25,080 nt of DNA from Elysia marginata. Lineage: Eukaryota > Mollusca > Gastropoda > Plakobranchidae. The notes beneath the pieces were generated by a model that was given only the letters and a program-made list of their open reading frames with translations, searched no databases and was not told where the DNA came from. Made by a program: the position numbers and the translations under genes. Numbering within the stretch: the first letter of the stretch is position 1; each line of letters opens with the position of its first letter. Below, piece after piece: positions 1 through 11,317 of this stretch. The stretch covers positions 428,404-453,483 of the forward strand of contig BMAT01010570.1 of the NCBI GenBank assembly GCA_019649035.1. The letters are read 5' to 3'.

Positions 1-22
1 CTCTCTCTCTCTCTCTCTCTCT
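1..22. repeat. (CT)n microsatellite at the window edge
   Basis: Eleven CT units begin the window and may continue to the left. Confidence 0.95.
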
Positions 23-49
23 TATTGCCTTTGACTTTAAGGTATACTT

Positions 50-600
50 CCGCTCCTCCCTCTTCTTCGCATATGTTGGAATCGACCCTTTTTTTGTGTC
101 TTCATTAGCTGCCTACATTTCCACCCTCTCTGTTTTCATCACCATCTATCTCCTTCCTTCTCTTCCTCCGTATCTCTCTCCCTTTTTCTCTTTCAAATAC
201 CCTTTCTTTTCTATGGCTTTCCTACTCTCTCTCTGCCTATCAGTTTATGTCTGCTCATCCTTTTTCGCTACAGTGGGAATCTGTTCTTTGTTAGCCTGAA
301 TCTNCCCCCCCCCCCCTCTCTCTCTCAAATTCCTTGTTTCTGCTCCCTCTCTGCCTTAATAATATCTGCTCCTTCCTCTTCTTTGCAACTCTGAGAATCT
401 ATCCTTTTGTCTTTATTTATTAAAAGCCTTACATTTCTCTCTCTCTCACACACACACACTCCATCTCTCCTCTTTCTTCATGCACTTTCCTTGATGTTTC
501 TGTTTTCCCTTTGTCTGTGACTTTATGCCTGCTCCTCCCTCTTCTTCACGAATGTGGGAATCTGTCCTTTATCTTTCCTTTTAAGCTCTACTCTACACAC
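50..600 (+). repeat. Degenerate pyrimidine-rich tandem repeat, four recognisable units
   Basis: A core of about 40 bases recurs at 50-88, 251-290, 366-405 and 529-570. Each copy runs CTGCTCCTCCCTCTTCTTCG or a variant, then a short variable piece, then TGTGGGAATCTGTCC or a variant. Copies are followed by related T-rich text (TTT.TCTTTATT, CTACATTTC), and some are preceded by a GACTTTATGCC-like stretch. Spacings are 201, 115 and 163, so units have gained or lost (CT)n and C-run filler. There is no coding signal: the short open frame across 96-299 is Ser/Leu/Phe-rich because of base composition. Confidence 0.7.
304..326. repeat. Ambiguous base, C homopolymer and (TC)n
   Basis: One N at 304 is followed by twelve C and then five TC units. 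This is a likely sequencing or assembly weak point. Confidence 0.9.
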
Positions 601-603
601 ACT

Positions 604-605
<2 letters not shown>

Positions 606-634
<29 letters not shown>
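606..634. repeat. (CT)n microsatellite
   Basis: An uninterrupted CT run that closes the pyrimidine-rich block; the sequence after about 650 has ordinary composition. Confidence 0.95.
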
Positions 635-640
<6 letters not shown>

Positions 641-2527
641 ACCTTGCAATTGGGAACTGGAAGTGAAACGGAGATTTGCAAAAACTTTTATTTGAAGTAG
701 TTTAATCAACATTCTGGAGTGAGACTCACACTTATGAGTGTTACCGGTTCATAACGAGGTATGATGATGTAGGGGTGAAGGTGGTGGTGTGAAGTTTGGG
801 TTTTGAAAAGACTCTGGTGCTCTGGACAAAATTGCTTGTTCAACGATATTGTTATAAAGAAATCACGGTGCTACATGTTACTGAGGTCTAGTGCCCTACT
901 CTGTCATTGATGCTTGTGGTCAGTGCATAGGGATGCGCATATATGCACTCACAAGTCACATGCTTACAATAAGACAACTGCATAGGAGTGACTCCGCCAT
1001 CAGAAACAGAGTGTGGTCTTTTTATGCTCACAGTGATCTGATGGTAGAGATGCAGAAGCCATCTATCTGCATCTAAGGGTGCCTATGCAGTCATTTTATT
1101 GTTTGTTGAAATGGTCCCATATTACGTTCTATTAGGTTCAGGCCTACATTTAGGATCTGAAATTCCTTAATGACAGCACTGTATAGAACAGATTGAATGG
1201 ATGGTAAAGTCTGGTCAATCTAAATCTAGTCCTACATACATGTGTATTTGGGAAATATCAGAATCATATTATAAATGATTGAAGTGACTATGTAGCCTAT
1301 TTTAACAATGTAAATCATCTCTCATACAATGAGAGGCCTTTTCTAAAACTTAATTGTAGACTTTTTTTCACTTTTTAAAAATAACAATATGTTTTAAAAG
1401 GCCTTAAATGTCCGTGGTTTGAGCTTGCATACCACCTCTAACTGTCTTAACATTTTTGGTCAGGGTTTAACCTTTATTACACCCTAGGAAGTCAATTTGC
1501 TTGTATAAATTTTATTTTAGGGCTATTGAATTTGAATGTCTTAGGATTGTGTAGATTGACCCCCACCTAGATCTAAATATTTTTCATTTCCATTACAAAG
1601 TATTTTTTCAAATTAGGTCGTTTAGATACTAAATGGACGTATATTATAAAATTTCACTTTTTTATCTGGGGTTTATGCGACTTCAACCACACACAGCCTC
1701 TTTAAAAACTACACCGTTGAACAGTTAGTGGTCCTGGAATTTGAGAATTGGTCCTTCAAAAGTCCTGGAAAAGTACTTGAATTTTTCTCTTGACAGGGTG
1801 CAAGAACCTTGGTAGGCTAACCCAGTACAGCATCTTTTTATGTAATGTACAGGTTTTTTATAATCAGTATATCTACAAATTGTTTTTCCAGAGTTTAGGA
1901 AAATTGGTTGAAAGTTTAGTATTTTAGATTTCAAGCACCTCAACCTTCAGATTTCAAAAACTGACAAAAAAAAACAACCAAAACTATTCTTTTCAAATCA
2001 TATGTATAAGAACAACTCTAATTAAATTCTTCACATGTCTTCTTCTTTTTCGCGTTCTCCAAATGTTTAGTTTTTTAAGGATGAATACCTGTAAGTTCCA
2101 GAAAGTTAATTGTTTTTCTAGTTCTATGAGTGGGCCAAACAGTTTGGTGCTAAGCTTTGCAGTAGATTCCCATTTTTTTTCTCTTGTTTTCTTTATATAG
2201 TGTTTCAGATGTTATGTAATAAATTTTCTTTTCTTTTTTTTATTAGCTGAATGACAATGCTTCAGATTAAAGCAGAAAACACATTTTTGTAATCTCAAAG
2301 CTTAACCTACATTTTCAGGGTTTTGACGGTTTATGGAAAGAATCATGGTGTCACTCATGTTATTGCAATAAATATTATATTTTTTTTTCTCACCACCTTG
2401 TTCGAACTCTAACTTGTTTAAATGTGATACAAGGAGGTAAAATTGGTGTACTGCTCGTACATGTAAATGAAAAAGTGTCTTGAGTGTGATGTATTCAGTA
2501 TAGCATTTTTTTTAAATCCCTTTGCAG
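641..2527 (+). other. Presumed intron or upstream region of the ankyrin-like gene
   Basis: There is no supported exon in this stretch. It ends in a T-rich tract and the CAG acceptor at 2525-2527. Short open stretches (891-1076 on +, 1725-1943 on -) have no family resemblance. A fragment near 2120-2170 reads FYEWAKQFGAKLC after a TTTTTCTAG acceptor-like site, but no good donor follows, so it is not annotated as an exon. Confidence 0.5.
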
Positions 2528-2656
2528 GAGGACCAGACTGCGGCAGATCTTGCTGAGGAAGCAGGTTTTGACTACATTGCCTCTTATATCAAGAATTTCA
2601 CCCACGAACGAGAAGCCAAGAAAGTACCAAAACCTGCAAATGAGGCAGATGAATAG
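2528..2656 (+). CDS. Last coding exon of an ankyrin-repeat-like protein (partial gene)
   Basis: A T-rich tract and CAG acceptor (2525-2527) precede a 43-codon open stretch ending in TAG. It reads EDQTAADLAEEAGFDYIASY, then a Lys/Glu-rich tail ending KPANEADE. The pattern D-x-T-A-x-D-L-A-x-x-x-G-x-x-x-I-x-x-Y/L is that of the two helices of a terminal ankyrin repeat; the acidic and basic tail is typical of a free C-terminus. The exon is less AT-rich than the surrounding DNA. Reading begins in phase 0 at the splice site. No upstream exon could be placed in 1-2527, so the rest of the gene lies to the left of the window or in exons too small to see. The specific protein is not recognised, and the ankyrin assignment rests on one half repeat. 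Confidence 0.7.
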   Translation, partial: EDQTAADLAEEAGFDYIASYIKNFTHEREAKKVPKPANEADE

Positions 2657-5600
2657 CTCTGTCTACCATAACCTACGCCACAGATTTTTTTTAATTTAAA
2701 ATTTTGCTTTTTCCAGCAATGTGTTGTTTTTTTTTTTAATTGAAAATCTTTCTTTGTATTTTATCTGTGAGAGAACAAGTAAATCAAACACTGCAAAAGT
2801 AGTACTTTTTAGGATTTATATTGTACAGCAGGATGGTAAGATTATCTTTAGTTTACTCATTTCTATACCCCAAGAAAAAAAAAACTAAAAATAGAACGAT
2901 TTTCAAAGTATTTTTTAAGAAAATGTCTGTTTGAATGTTAATCAGATTACATTTTTAATATCTTAAACTCTGAACCTCTTTGCAGTGAAATACTTTAATG
3001 CTACATTTGTACCATATTATGGCAGCACTAAGGTGTATGCTAGTGGAGTTTTGCATGGGCTCCCCCAGTATTCAAAAGATCTTTTTCTTCAACATTAACT
3101 TTTTTTTTCTCTAATGGGAATGCCTTAAACAACCAATTTTACCCCTGCATAACTTGATCTAACTCCAGAAGCCTAGCCTACTGATACTGACACAAAATGC
3201 CCATAGTTAGTGGTCAAGTCACAAGTGTACTCAGAAAGGGAAGAGTTACTAACAAAGAATGTCTCTTCTTATTAAGAATTTGAAGATAAAGTATGGATTT
3301 TGTTGATGGCTTTTTTTTCTTCTTTCTTTCTTTTCTGAATATTTAATTATTTTTTTTTCGTCAAATTTAAGAAGAAAAAATAGTCCATGAAGGTATAATC
3401 AGGTAAATTTGAAAAATGGTCACCATCATTTCGATGCACATTTGTTTTATCAGTTATTTTTCTTCAGTCTGAACAAATCTGAAGGTGAGAACTTTGATAG
3501 CCCTCTCCTAAAATTCCTATATGTTCCCAGGGTACTTTTTTCATCCTTGCTTAAGAAATTCGGAAACAGTCGTGTGCTTTGAAGATTGTATTGTAGTTAG
3601 GCTGCCTTTTAGTTAGGATTTAAACAAGATTCCTTTTTTGTCCCTCTTAATTATTCTTCCTGATCCTCATTTCCCTCCTATTTTTAAAAGATTTTTCTCT
3701 CCTTCGTCTTTGTCTTTTTGAGGCTTGTATGGTTTGGATGGCAAGATTAACAGGGATTAAGCACATTTTTTATCTGTCATTCATTGACATACGGCACACC
3801 ATTATAAGTACATATGTATCATTATAATGTCCTATCCAAAGCATTGTTACATTGCTTTTAAAGAGGAAAATCAAAATTTTGTTTTCTATTGTGTTCGTGG
3901 GTTTCTTAAAAACTTTATATTCACATTTTTGTGGTAAGAAGTATAGCTGTTTGCTTTCAAACATCAACATATCCATTTGGTTCATCATGAACCAATTTAA
4001 CATTAAGCTTATGTTTTTCTCTGCTTCAATTAAAAAGAACTTTTAAAGAGTCATTTGCAATGCTGTGAAGGTCAGTAAAAAATATCATTAGGCGTTGTGG
4101 CAACTGTTGACAAAAATTTGTGACAAGTTACCATTGTTGCATGTAATTTTTATGATAAATTTTGGATGACAGACCATTATTCTGCCAAAGACATCAAAAT
4201 GCATTATCCTTGGTATGGTTTTCAAGGCAGATGCTGCCCTTTGATTGTCTACAGCAGTATTGTGAATTTCACTAAATGTGTTGTGATCTACGCTACTGCC
4301 TGGCAAACTGTGTCTTGTCATGTATCTACCAGAACATATGGTTATATCTTACCCTAAAACACATGTCTAAACAAAATCTCAACCCTCAGCCATTTTGGTT
4401 TGTATTATAAAATATTGCTGTGAGGCTGTTAAAATTTATGTCATTATCTCACCATGGATAGGCTGTGAATTGTAATTTTTATTTTAATTGTTCATGACTT
4501 TTTTTGTGACCTATGATTGTTGTTGCAGATTCTTTGCTCTCATTGTGCAAGTCTTTGATATGTCCCATTCTTACAAAAGGAATATTGATGATGTCGCAAT
4601 TTGTTTGAGTTGTACGCAAAATTAATTGTAATGTGCAATTGCTTATTGTTGGTATGTTTTACTTTTTTTTAGCAATGCCAAAAATGTGATTGAAAGCTAC
4701 TCAATATTTGAGCAAACAGCTTTCCTTTGATATTACTTTTCCAGCATGCTTATTAGACTTCCGTTGCCCAAACCTGGTTTATTTTAACTAAGTAATTCGT
4801 AAAATGTTGCCACTCTCATTTGTCTTCCTATTGATTTAAGTACGCTAATATGCTCTTCTACTTACTGTAAACTGTTGTGAGCTTCTTGGGCTGTGTTTGC
4901 ACTTGCTAATCTCCGTGACATTAATGATGCAGCAACCAAATGATACCCTTTTATTATTTATTATTTCTTTAAATTACATAGGATTCAAATTAAAATGACA
5001 AAAAGTTGCAGAAATTTTTAGATATGTTGGAAATCTCTTTTTAAGAGCTTTCAAAACTAGAGAAATTCTTGTTTTAATATCTTGATGATGTGCTGAGTTC
5101 TTGCATTTGAAAGCTTTTATATCAGGGAGACACATTTTCTAAAAAATTTAATTAAAATAAGTATTTGAAAGTGTTATTACCAAAGTTTTAAGAGCACACA
5201 AATTAGTCTTCTAATTACATTTCATATGGTCAAGAAAGATTGTGTGTTACTTTTTAAGCATGCGAGACTATGTTAATTTTTTGACGTGTACAATCGTCAC
5301 AACTTAACTTGTTAAGTGCGAGTGCTACGCATAATATATTTTTTTGTTTTATTCCCACTTTTCTCATAATCCGAAGAAAGATTTGATATTGGCAGTATTG
5401 TGTATATCTTGGTTTTTTGGGGTTTTTTTGTGCCAAGTCGCATGAGATATTTTTTTGTAAATTAAATATTTAGTAATGTTTATTTTATTTTTGGCAAGAA
5501 ACTTAGCGGTGCTCTTTTGATGTCTCACTTTTTTAACATAGATAATATGATTTTATTAATTTTTAAAGCAATCTTCTTGTTGCTGTTGTAGGCTGTAAGC

Positions 5601-5942
5601 TGCAGGGCAGGAGTCTTGGCCTATTGAGCGCATGCGGAATAGGGTAAATGATATTTCATCACACAAACTTTTATCTTACTTGCCAATTCTTCCTTGCTGT
5701 TATAAACAACTCCCATTTTTAACGCAAATATTAGGCAATAGATTTTAGAGTTTTACAATGTTTTATATTTTCTCTCTACCTTTTCACACAGGAATTTCTT
5801 TGATCCTCTGGCTTAAAAAAAAAGAAAAAAAATTGTGAAAATTAAATATGAGAAACTTTTTTGGCTAATTACTACATTTTAATTTTTTTTGCGGTCTCTT
5901 GTCTAGTCTTTTGTCTCAATATATTCAGCACAATGCCTTGCC

Positions 5943-6173
5943 TCCAGGACGAATGAGTGAGAAGGCAGAAACTTTTTTTTTTTAGAAAAGGCCAATTGAA
6001 GGTCTATTTTACTTTATATATTAAATCAACAAAAGCCTTATTATCTTTCTAAAAATTTTGATAATTTTATCAAATTCTTTACATTTGAAAGCTTAGAAAA
6101 ATGTCTTGTTCAACTTCAAAACAGCAATGCCTTAGAGTGTGAAAATTGCGACATCCAACTCATTCATCCTGGA
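5943..6173. repeat. Long-range inverted repeat, 16-nt arms, 199-nt spacer
   Basis: Arm 1 at 5943-5958 (TCCAGGACGAATGAGT) and arm 2 at 6158-6173 (ACTCATTCATCCTGGA) are complementary at 15 of 16 positions. TTGC (5938-5941) and GCAA (6176-6179) can extend the stem past a one-sided bulge. The arms are less AT-rich than their surroundings. If the region is transcribed it could form a hairpin. Confidence 0.6.
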
Positions 6174-7147
6174 CCGCAACACTTGTAGTTGTGTTTATTT
6201 CATTTCTGTATATTAATCTTTAATTATTTATTCATTTTGGAAGGATGATTTATCATACCTATACATATATATGTTTACTCAACAGAGTAAGATCAGATTC
6301 CCAATATTATAAACTATGCAAGATGATTTATTGGTTTAGGTTTTCCATTTTATCAGTAAACAGGTCACATGCATTATGTATTATTGCAGGAATCAGAACT
6401 GCTCTAGCGCCCTTTTCTTTTCAATTTCTCATCTTAAATACCAAACTGTTGTTCAACCAGGTTTGGTGGCTCTTGTTTTGGGAGCGTTTGTTACTGTTAG
6501 GCTTTAAAACAACTTTCTAAGCTACAAACTATTTATTTATGTACTTCTGTCACAAAGTTTCACAACTAATTTAACTAAAAAAACAAGGGGTATCCAACTA
6601 GTGGATACTTTACAAGCTACCATTGATTTTAAAAAATCTGGCGATAATAGAGCTATACAGTACAGAAAAGTGCCACTGAAATTGCATTCCCCGTTGGTAA
6701 ATTTGCAGATTTTTTAGTTAGTTTCCCTTCCTTTTTGTACAGGTTTTCTATTTGGTATGATCTCAACCAGGGCTCTGATTTTTTCTTTTTTTGTGTGTGT
6801 GTTTGAAGCTTTAGATGTGGCTTCAATGAATTTGATCTCCACTGTTTGTTTTATTACTATATCCTAGAAATTAATCATGAGAAAGTTTTTTAATCAGCTT
6901 GGTTTCCTACTCTATACGTGTCCCCCTCGTCTACTAATCTAGATCTTTATTAGGTGATAACAAAGAAAGTATGAAGCTAAGGTTTGTTGAAAGCAAGGTC
7001 TCTTTAAAGTAACCTAAAACAAACCAAAGAAGAAAGTTATACACAGCTATCAATCTTGAAACCTTTTTAAAACTAAAAAGAATAGAACACATACTGGCTG
7101 CAAGTTTTTGCTATGCTACCCGGTTTTTTGTTCTGGTATATTGCAAT

Positions 7148-7150
<3 letters not shown>

Positions 7151-7199
<49 letters not shown>
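7151..7199. repeat. (TC)n microsatellite
   Basis: About 24 perfect TC units in the long T-rich non-coding region. Confidence 0.97.
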
Positions 7200-7203
<4 letters not shown>

Positions 7204-9989
7204 TTCCGTGATAGCTGTATGGTTAAGTGAATAACATACAAGTAAAAAGGTTCAAAAAGACCAACCATTAGTTTTAGTTTCAGTTCCATTATGTTGAAAA
7301 TGAGATTAGTCTGAAATTAGTTTGTTTTATTCTAAGATTTTTGTAAGTGTTTAAGAAGAGAAAAATCATCACTTTATTTCACTTTGTTAAAAAATTGAAT
7401 ACAAAGGGTTTCTTGAGTCCAATGTTGTTGGATACAAGGCCCACTGTAATATTGATGTTTTCAGTAACAGGGTTTTTGCCAGGCAGGGTCATATAAGGGG
7501 TTGTTTGGTTGTTATTTTTTATTGGTCTACATTCTTTTATTGATTAAGTGGTCCTAGAAAAAAATCTGTTTCCATGCTTTCTATTATTGCCAACTAGATA
7601 TCTAGTTTTCAGTTTTAAAAAAATGTTCTGTTTAGAAGTGAGTTTTGATGAGCATACAAGAAGTTTGTCTTGTAAAGGCAGAATTTTCGTTAATATAAAA
7701 TAATTTGTAGATAAAATTGCTTTGGACGTTGGAATATAAGGACTCTTTGTTCTGAATGAGACGAGAGGTAAATCTGTTTATTTATATGTGCAAGCTGTCT
7801 CAAATGTCTTTTAAGTTTTATTAGTGTAGGCCTATAGCTTTATGATGCATAGTGGTGATAAAATATCCGATTTTCTGTCAATCAATCAATGAAGTAGGGC
7901 TTCTAATTAATTGAGTATGGTAGTGTATTACATGTATTTTTTAAAGCAGTGGTAGATGGGACTTTGTTTTTCTTTATTTTGAAATTCTATTGAATGTTGT
8001 TTATTTTTTTCTTTCTTTAAATTCTTCAAACTTTTTACCTCAAACAGAATTTAAACTCCACAATAATTCTATTCTTGGTTTTTTATCTTTCTGATCTGAA
8101 GACTATGCATAACCTACGATAAAACACTGTTAAATATTTCATAGATTAAGGAGAAGCACAGGTGATATGTATACTTTTTGACCCAGTGATATTAAAAACT
8201 TGCAATAATCCTTTAAAGGATTTTCTTAAGGTTGGATCTTATTTTTTGCATTCTTTTACTAACCAAATATGGGTTCTAAAACTCTCCCTCCCTCACCTAT
8301 TTTTGGGGTTACTTTTATTTATTGACCTTAATATGGGCTCTGCCTTGTGATAATACAGAGTTAATATGTATATGCTGAAAACCTTCTATTCAACGAAACT
8401 AATTGGACTCTCTTTGAACTGTTGAATTCTCTTTATTGTATGTATGCTTAAATATTTTTTCTCCATGACAGTGCATTGAGCTACGTAACTTTTTTTTGGG
8501 TGTTGTTTCCTTGCCCCATTTGGACATTCAGAATTTGAAAAAGGCTCCTAAAAATATTGCAAGCACGTGTTACTGTTAGGGATATCTAGGGATGTGGAAC
8601 TAGCAACAGTCATGACCCATATGAAGTGAGTCTTGGATAGAATTTTACTAGAAGTCGTGTAAGTAATGATGAGTATTAAGTTCAGAAAATGTATTTTTGG
8701 CCTCTGTTGTATAAATACATTTACTTATATAGTTCAAATAATGAGGACATTATTTATTTTTGTTTACAAGTTTTGGAAAGATAAATTTGTTGCAACTTGT
8801 AAGATATGCTGTTGATTATTTACCTCCAGTTATAGCACTGTCCGTCCAAAAAATAAGAAAATTTAAAGTTGAATAACGCATTTGTAGGCTTTCGTGTACT
8901 TCAATGTCTTAACTACTGCTGCTTGTATAGGCACATGCAGCGATCAGCATAGGATGCTCTTACTGGCTACTACACTGGTGTTGGTTTTTTTTGGGTTTTT
9001 TTGGTCTTTTCAGCAAGCTTTTAGCCCCTGCAGCTGCACTCCCTATGCATTGGCCACAGAATATTTCTGCATCCTGACTTAATTTTAATTTTTATTTATC
9101 ATCACCCCTGCATTTTAACAGAAAATTAGGTTGTATGAACTGAATAATCAGTTTGCATACCCTCTTGAGATTTTTTAAAACTTAAATGTCAGGAGTAGGA
9201 GCTCTGAAAAAGCTAGTTCAAGTAAAACAAACTTTAACCATTCGTTAGATATTGGGTTCAGTAATTAAATTACTGCGTTGGAAGGCAAAAGTTGCTAAAG
9301 ACATTTGAAGCACTGCTTTCTTTTTAAAACTTGTATAAATGCAATGTTTTTCTGTATTGATTTTATTTAGTTTTGAAAATTTTATAAAACAGTCTAAAAT
9401 GACATGGGCTTGGGTTTGTTAAATTTTTTTTTTTTGTTTTTTAATACACAAAAGGCGCCTCACTAAACTTGCTAAAGTGTGTACAGCAGTCAGCGTTATT
9501 GACTATCTATGCTTGTTATTTATATAAATAGATTTTTAAATGACTATAACATCTTTTAATGTTTTAATATTTGATCTCCCACATCCCTTCTCCTTACATG
9601 TGCAATTGATGCACATATAGTCTTAACAAAGTTCTTGGGGATTTTTGAGAGTTCAATATGAAGACGTGATATAATTTTTCAGCCATGCTCAGTGCACACT
9701 GGTTATAGAAAAGTGGCACAAGAGTAACAAAGTAATGAACATTCATAAGTATTAAAGTTTTAGGCTGTGAATTTTAATAGACCTATTTTGGAGTGTCTTG
9801 TAGTTTATTTAGTCTGATTTCCATATTTTAGTTTTTTAATTCAAATTTTCCTTTGTCAGATAATTTAGAGATAAGTATTTTTTTCTTTAATTTTTTTTAA
9901 TAACTTTTTTGCTTATTGCCATATTGTATCAGAATTCTTGTGATCGGCTTGAAGTTGTATTTTATTCTTAAGGTTCTCTTTCATTTTTT

Positions 9990-9995
9990 AATAAA
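9990..9995 (+). terminator. Candidate poly(A) signal, first AATAAA after the 2656 stop
   Basis: This is the first canonical AATAAA on the + strand downstream of the ankyrin-like stop codon, about 7.3 kb away. ATTAAA variants occur earlier (for example near 4030, 5148, 5461 and 5848), so earlier cleavage is possible. Confidence 0.3.
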
Positions 9996-10493
9996 CTTAA
10001 TTAACTTTATAATTTTGCTTTCATCCATTCTCAAAAAAATGTAAATCTACCACTACATAGTCATGCACAAGTAATTTAAAAATTAAACCATTACTTAATA
10101 TTTTTCCTACTTCCCTATTTTCCAATGAGAAATTTGTTATTCTTAGCTTTGGCTTTTAATATTCATCCAGGATCTTTTAGAAATGTAGAAATTTATACAA
10201 AATGGGCTGTTCTCCTGATTTTGGCTGGAGTGAATCTGATAAAAGTATTGTACAAAAAATGTTCTATTTCCCCCCCACAAGCCCAACCCACTTTTCCTGG
10301 CCTTGTCTTATTCCAGAATTATCATTATAACCGCATGCTTTCTTTGAATATGGTGCTTGCCTACTAAAAAATTTGTGATTCATACATATTTTACACCAAT
10401 ATATATACTCATCTCTCTTTTGCAAATATATACTACTGCAATGAATACATGATTTTGCTTCGTGAGCTGTACTGAATTTGAAATCATAGTCGA

Positions 10494-10505
10494 AATAAAA
10501 ATAAA
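10494..10505 (+). terminator. Candidate overlapping double poly(A) signal
   Basis: Two consecutive AATAAA hexamers lie at 10494-10499 and 10500-10505. No further AATAAA was noticed on the + strand until the strand bias reverses near 11.23 kb. This is a good candidate for the distal end of the + strand transcript. Confidence 0.35.
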
Positions 10506-10520
10506 AAGCTATTTAAAGTG

Positions 10521-11284
10521 CGATATATTTCTTGTTTGTTTTTTACATTAATTTTCCCTTTTCTCTTGGTGAACTTTGTTTGCATATTTTGCTAAGTAAA
10601 TGCTGGCATATTTCACCAAAGTTCATGATGCTGCTGCTCACGCTCATTGGATTTTTCTCACCGACTCTAGAGGCCCTGTCTGTGATGTTATATTAGTTCT
10701 GCAACAGTTATAGAATGTGGAAAAAATCATGAATTTTACTGTTCCTGACTTGTTGTGGATTAATCATATAAAAATTATTTATAAGCAGGCTTCTTGACTC
10801 ATAACATTACTTTTAAAATTATTGTGTGTAAGAGAAAAAAAAATTACATGATTACTATGCTTGGACCGAAATTTTATCAAAAAAATATTTTCACTAGTTA
10901 TGAGACAAGTGTATAAACTGTACTGGTATTTTTAAGCATGCCTTTTCTGAGCTTCCAACATTACACACTGCTTGTAATTACCGGTATGCAAAGGTATTGG
11001 ATATAAAAGCCTACTTCTCTCTTCTGCTCATTTCATATCTTTACAATATTTCAATTATTGGATATTTTACAGTTTAAAAAATTTTATGATATAGAAATTC
11101 TTTGCAAAATTTTGACTGTAGTCCACATGATGCTAAAACAATTACTGTTAATGTTACATGCTTGGCTCTCAGCTGACCTGAAAGACTACTTTGTTCTTTG
11201 TCTTAAAATATTTTCTTATGGCACAATGCAAGGAACTTGACTTACAACCATTAATGACAGAAAACTTTTAAAAACAAATCCAAT
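10521..11284. other. Short interval between the two converging transcription units
   Basis: No gene is seen. It lies between the last + strand AATAAA (10500) and the most distal - strand AATAAA (11317). The + strand stays T-rich to about 11.23 kb and is A-rich after it. Confidence 0.4.
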
Positions 11285-11311
11285 GCCAAGTGACGTTTCT
11301 GAATACAAAGA

Positions 11312-11317
11312 TTTATT
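11312..11317 (-). terminator. Candidate distal poly(A) signal for ISCA1
   Basis: TTTATT on the + strand reads AATAAA on the - strand. It is the most downstream of three such signals (others at 11376-11381 and 11998-12003) before the A/T strand bias reverses. This is positional inference only. Confidence 0.35.

Larger units (their letters stand above)
2657..10520 (+). other. Long T-rich non-coding region, probable 3' UTR of the ankyrin-like gene
   Basis: About 7.9 kb without any convincing exon. Short open stretches occur on both strands, but none resembles a protein family or has a convincing exon context. The + strand is consistently T-rich, with many oligo-T runs and AU-rich pentamers (for example TATTTATTTAT near 6530). 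No AATAAA was found on the + strand from 2657 to 9989, whereas its complement TTTATT is common. Signals then appear at 9990, 10494 and 10500. This fits one very long 3' UTR, but an intergenic origin cannot be excluded without transcript data. A (CT)n tract lies at 7151-7199. Confidence 0.45.

Noticed and set aside
891-1076. 61-codon + strand frame
   Set aside because: No domain or splice context, and codons resemble the background; likely chance.
2100-2175. Possible small exon reading FYEWAKQFGAKLC before the ankyrin-like exon
   Set aside because: An acceptor-like TTTTTCTAG precedes it, but no convincing GT donor follows and the residues match no family I know; transcript evidence would be needed.
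4088-4357. Overlapping 60-77 codon frames on both strands
   Set aside because: No homology, no splice signals of note, and located in the presumed 3' UTR; likely chance.
10125-10367. 80-codon + strand frame with hydrophobic segments
   Set aside because: Hydrophobicity follows from T-rich codons; it sits between candidate poly(A) signals and has no family match.
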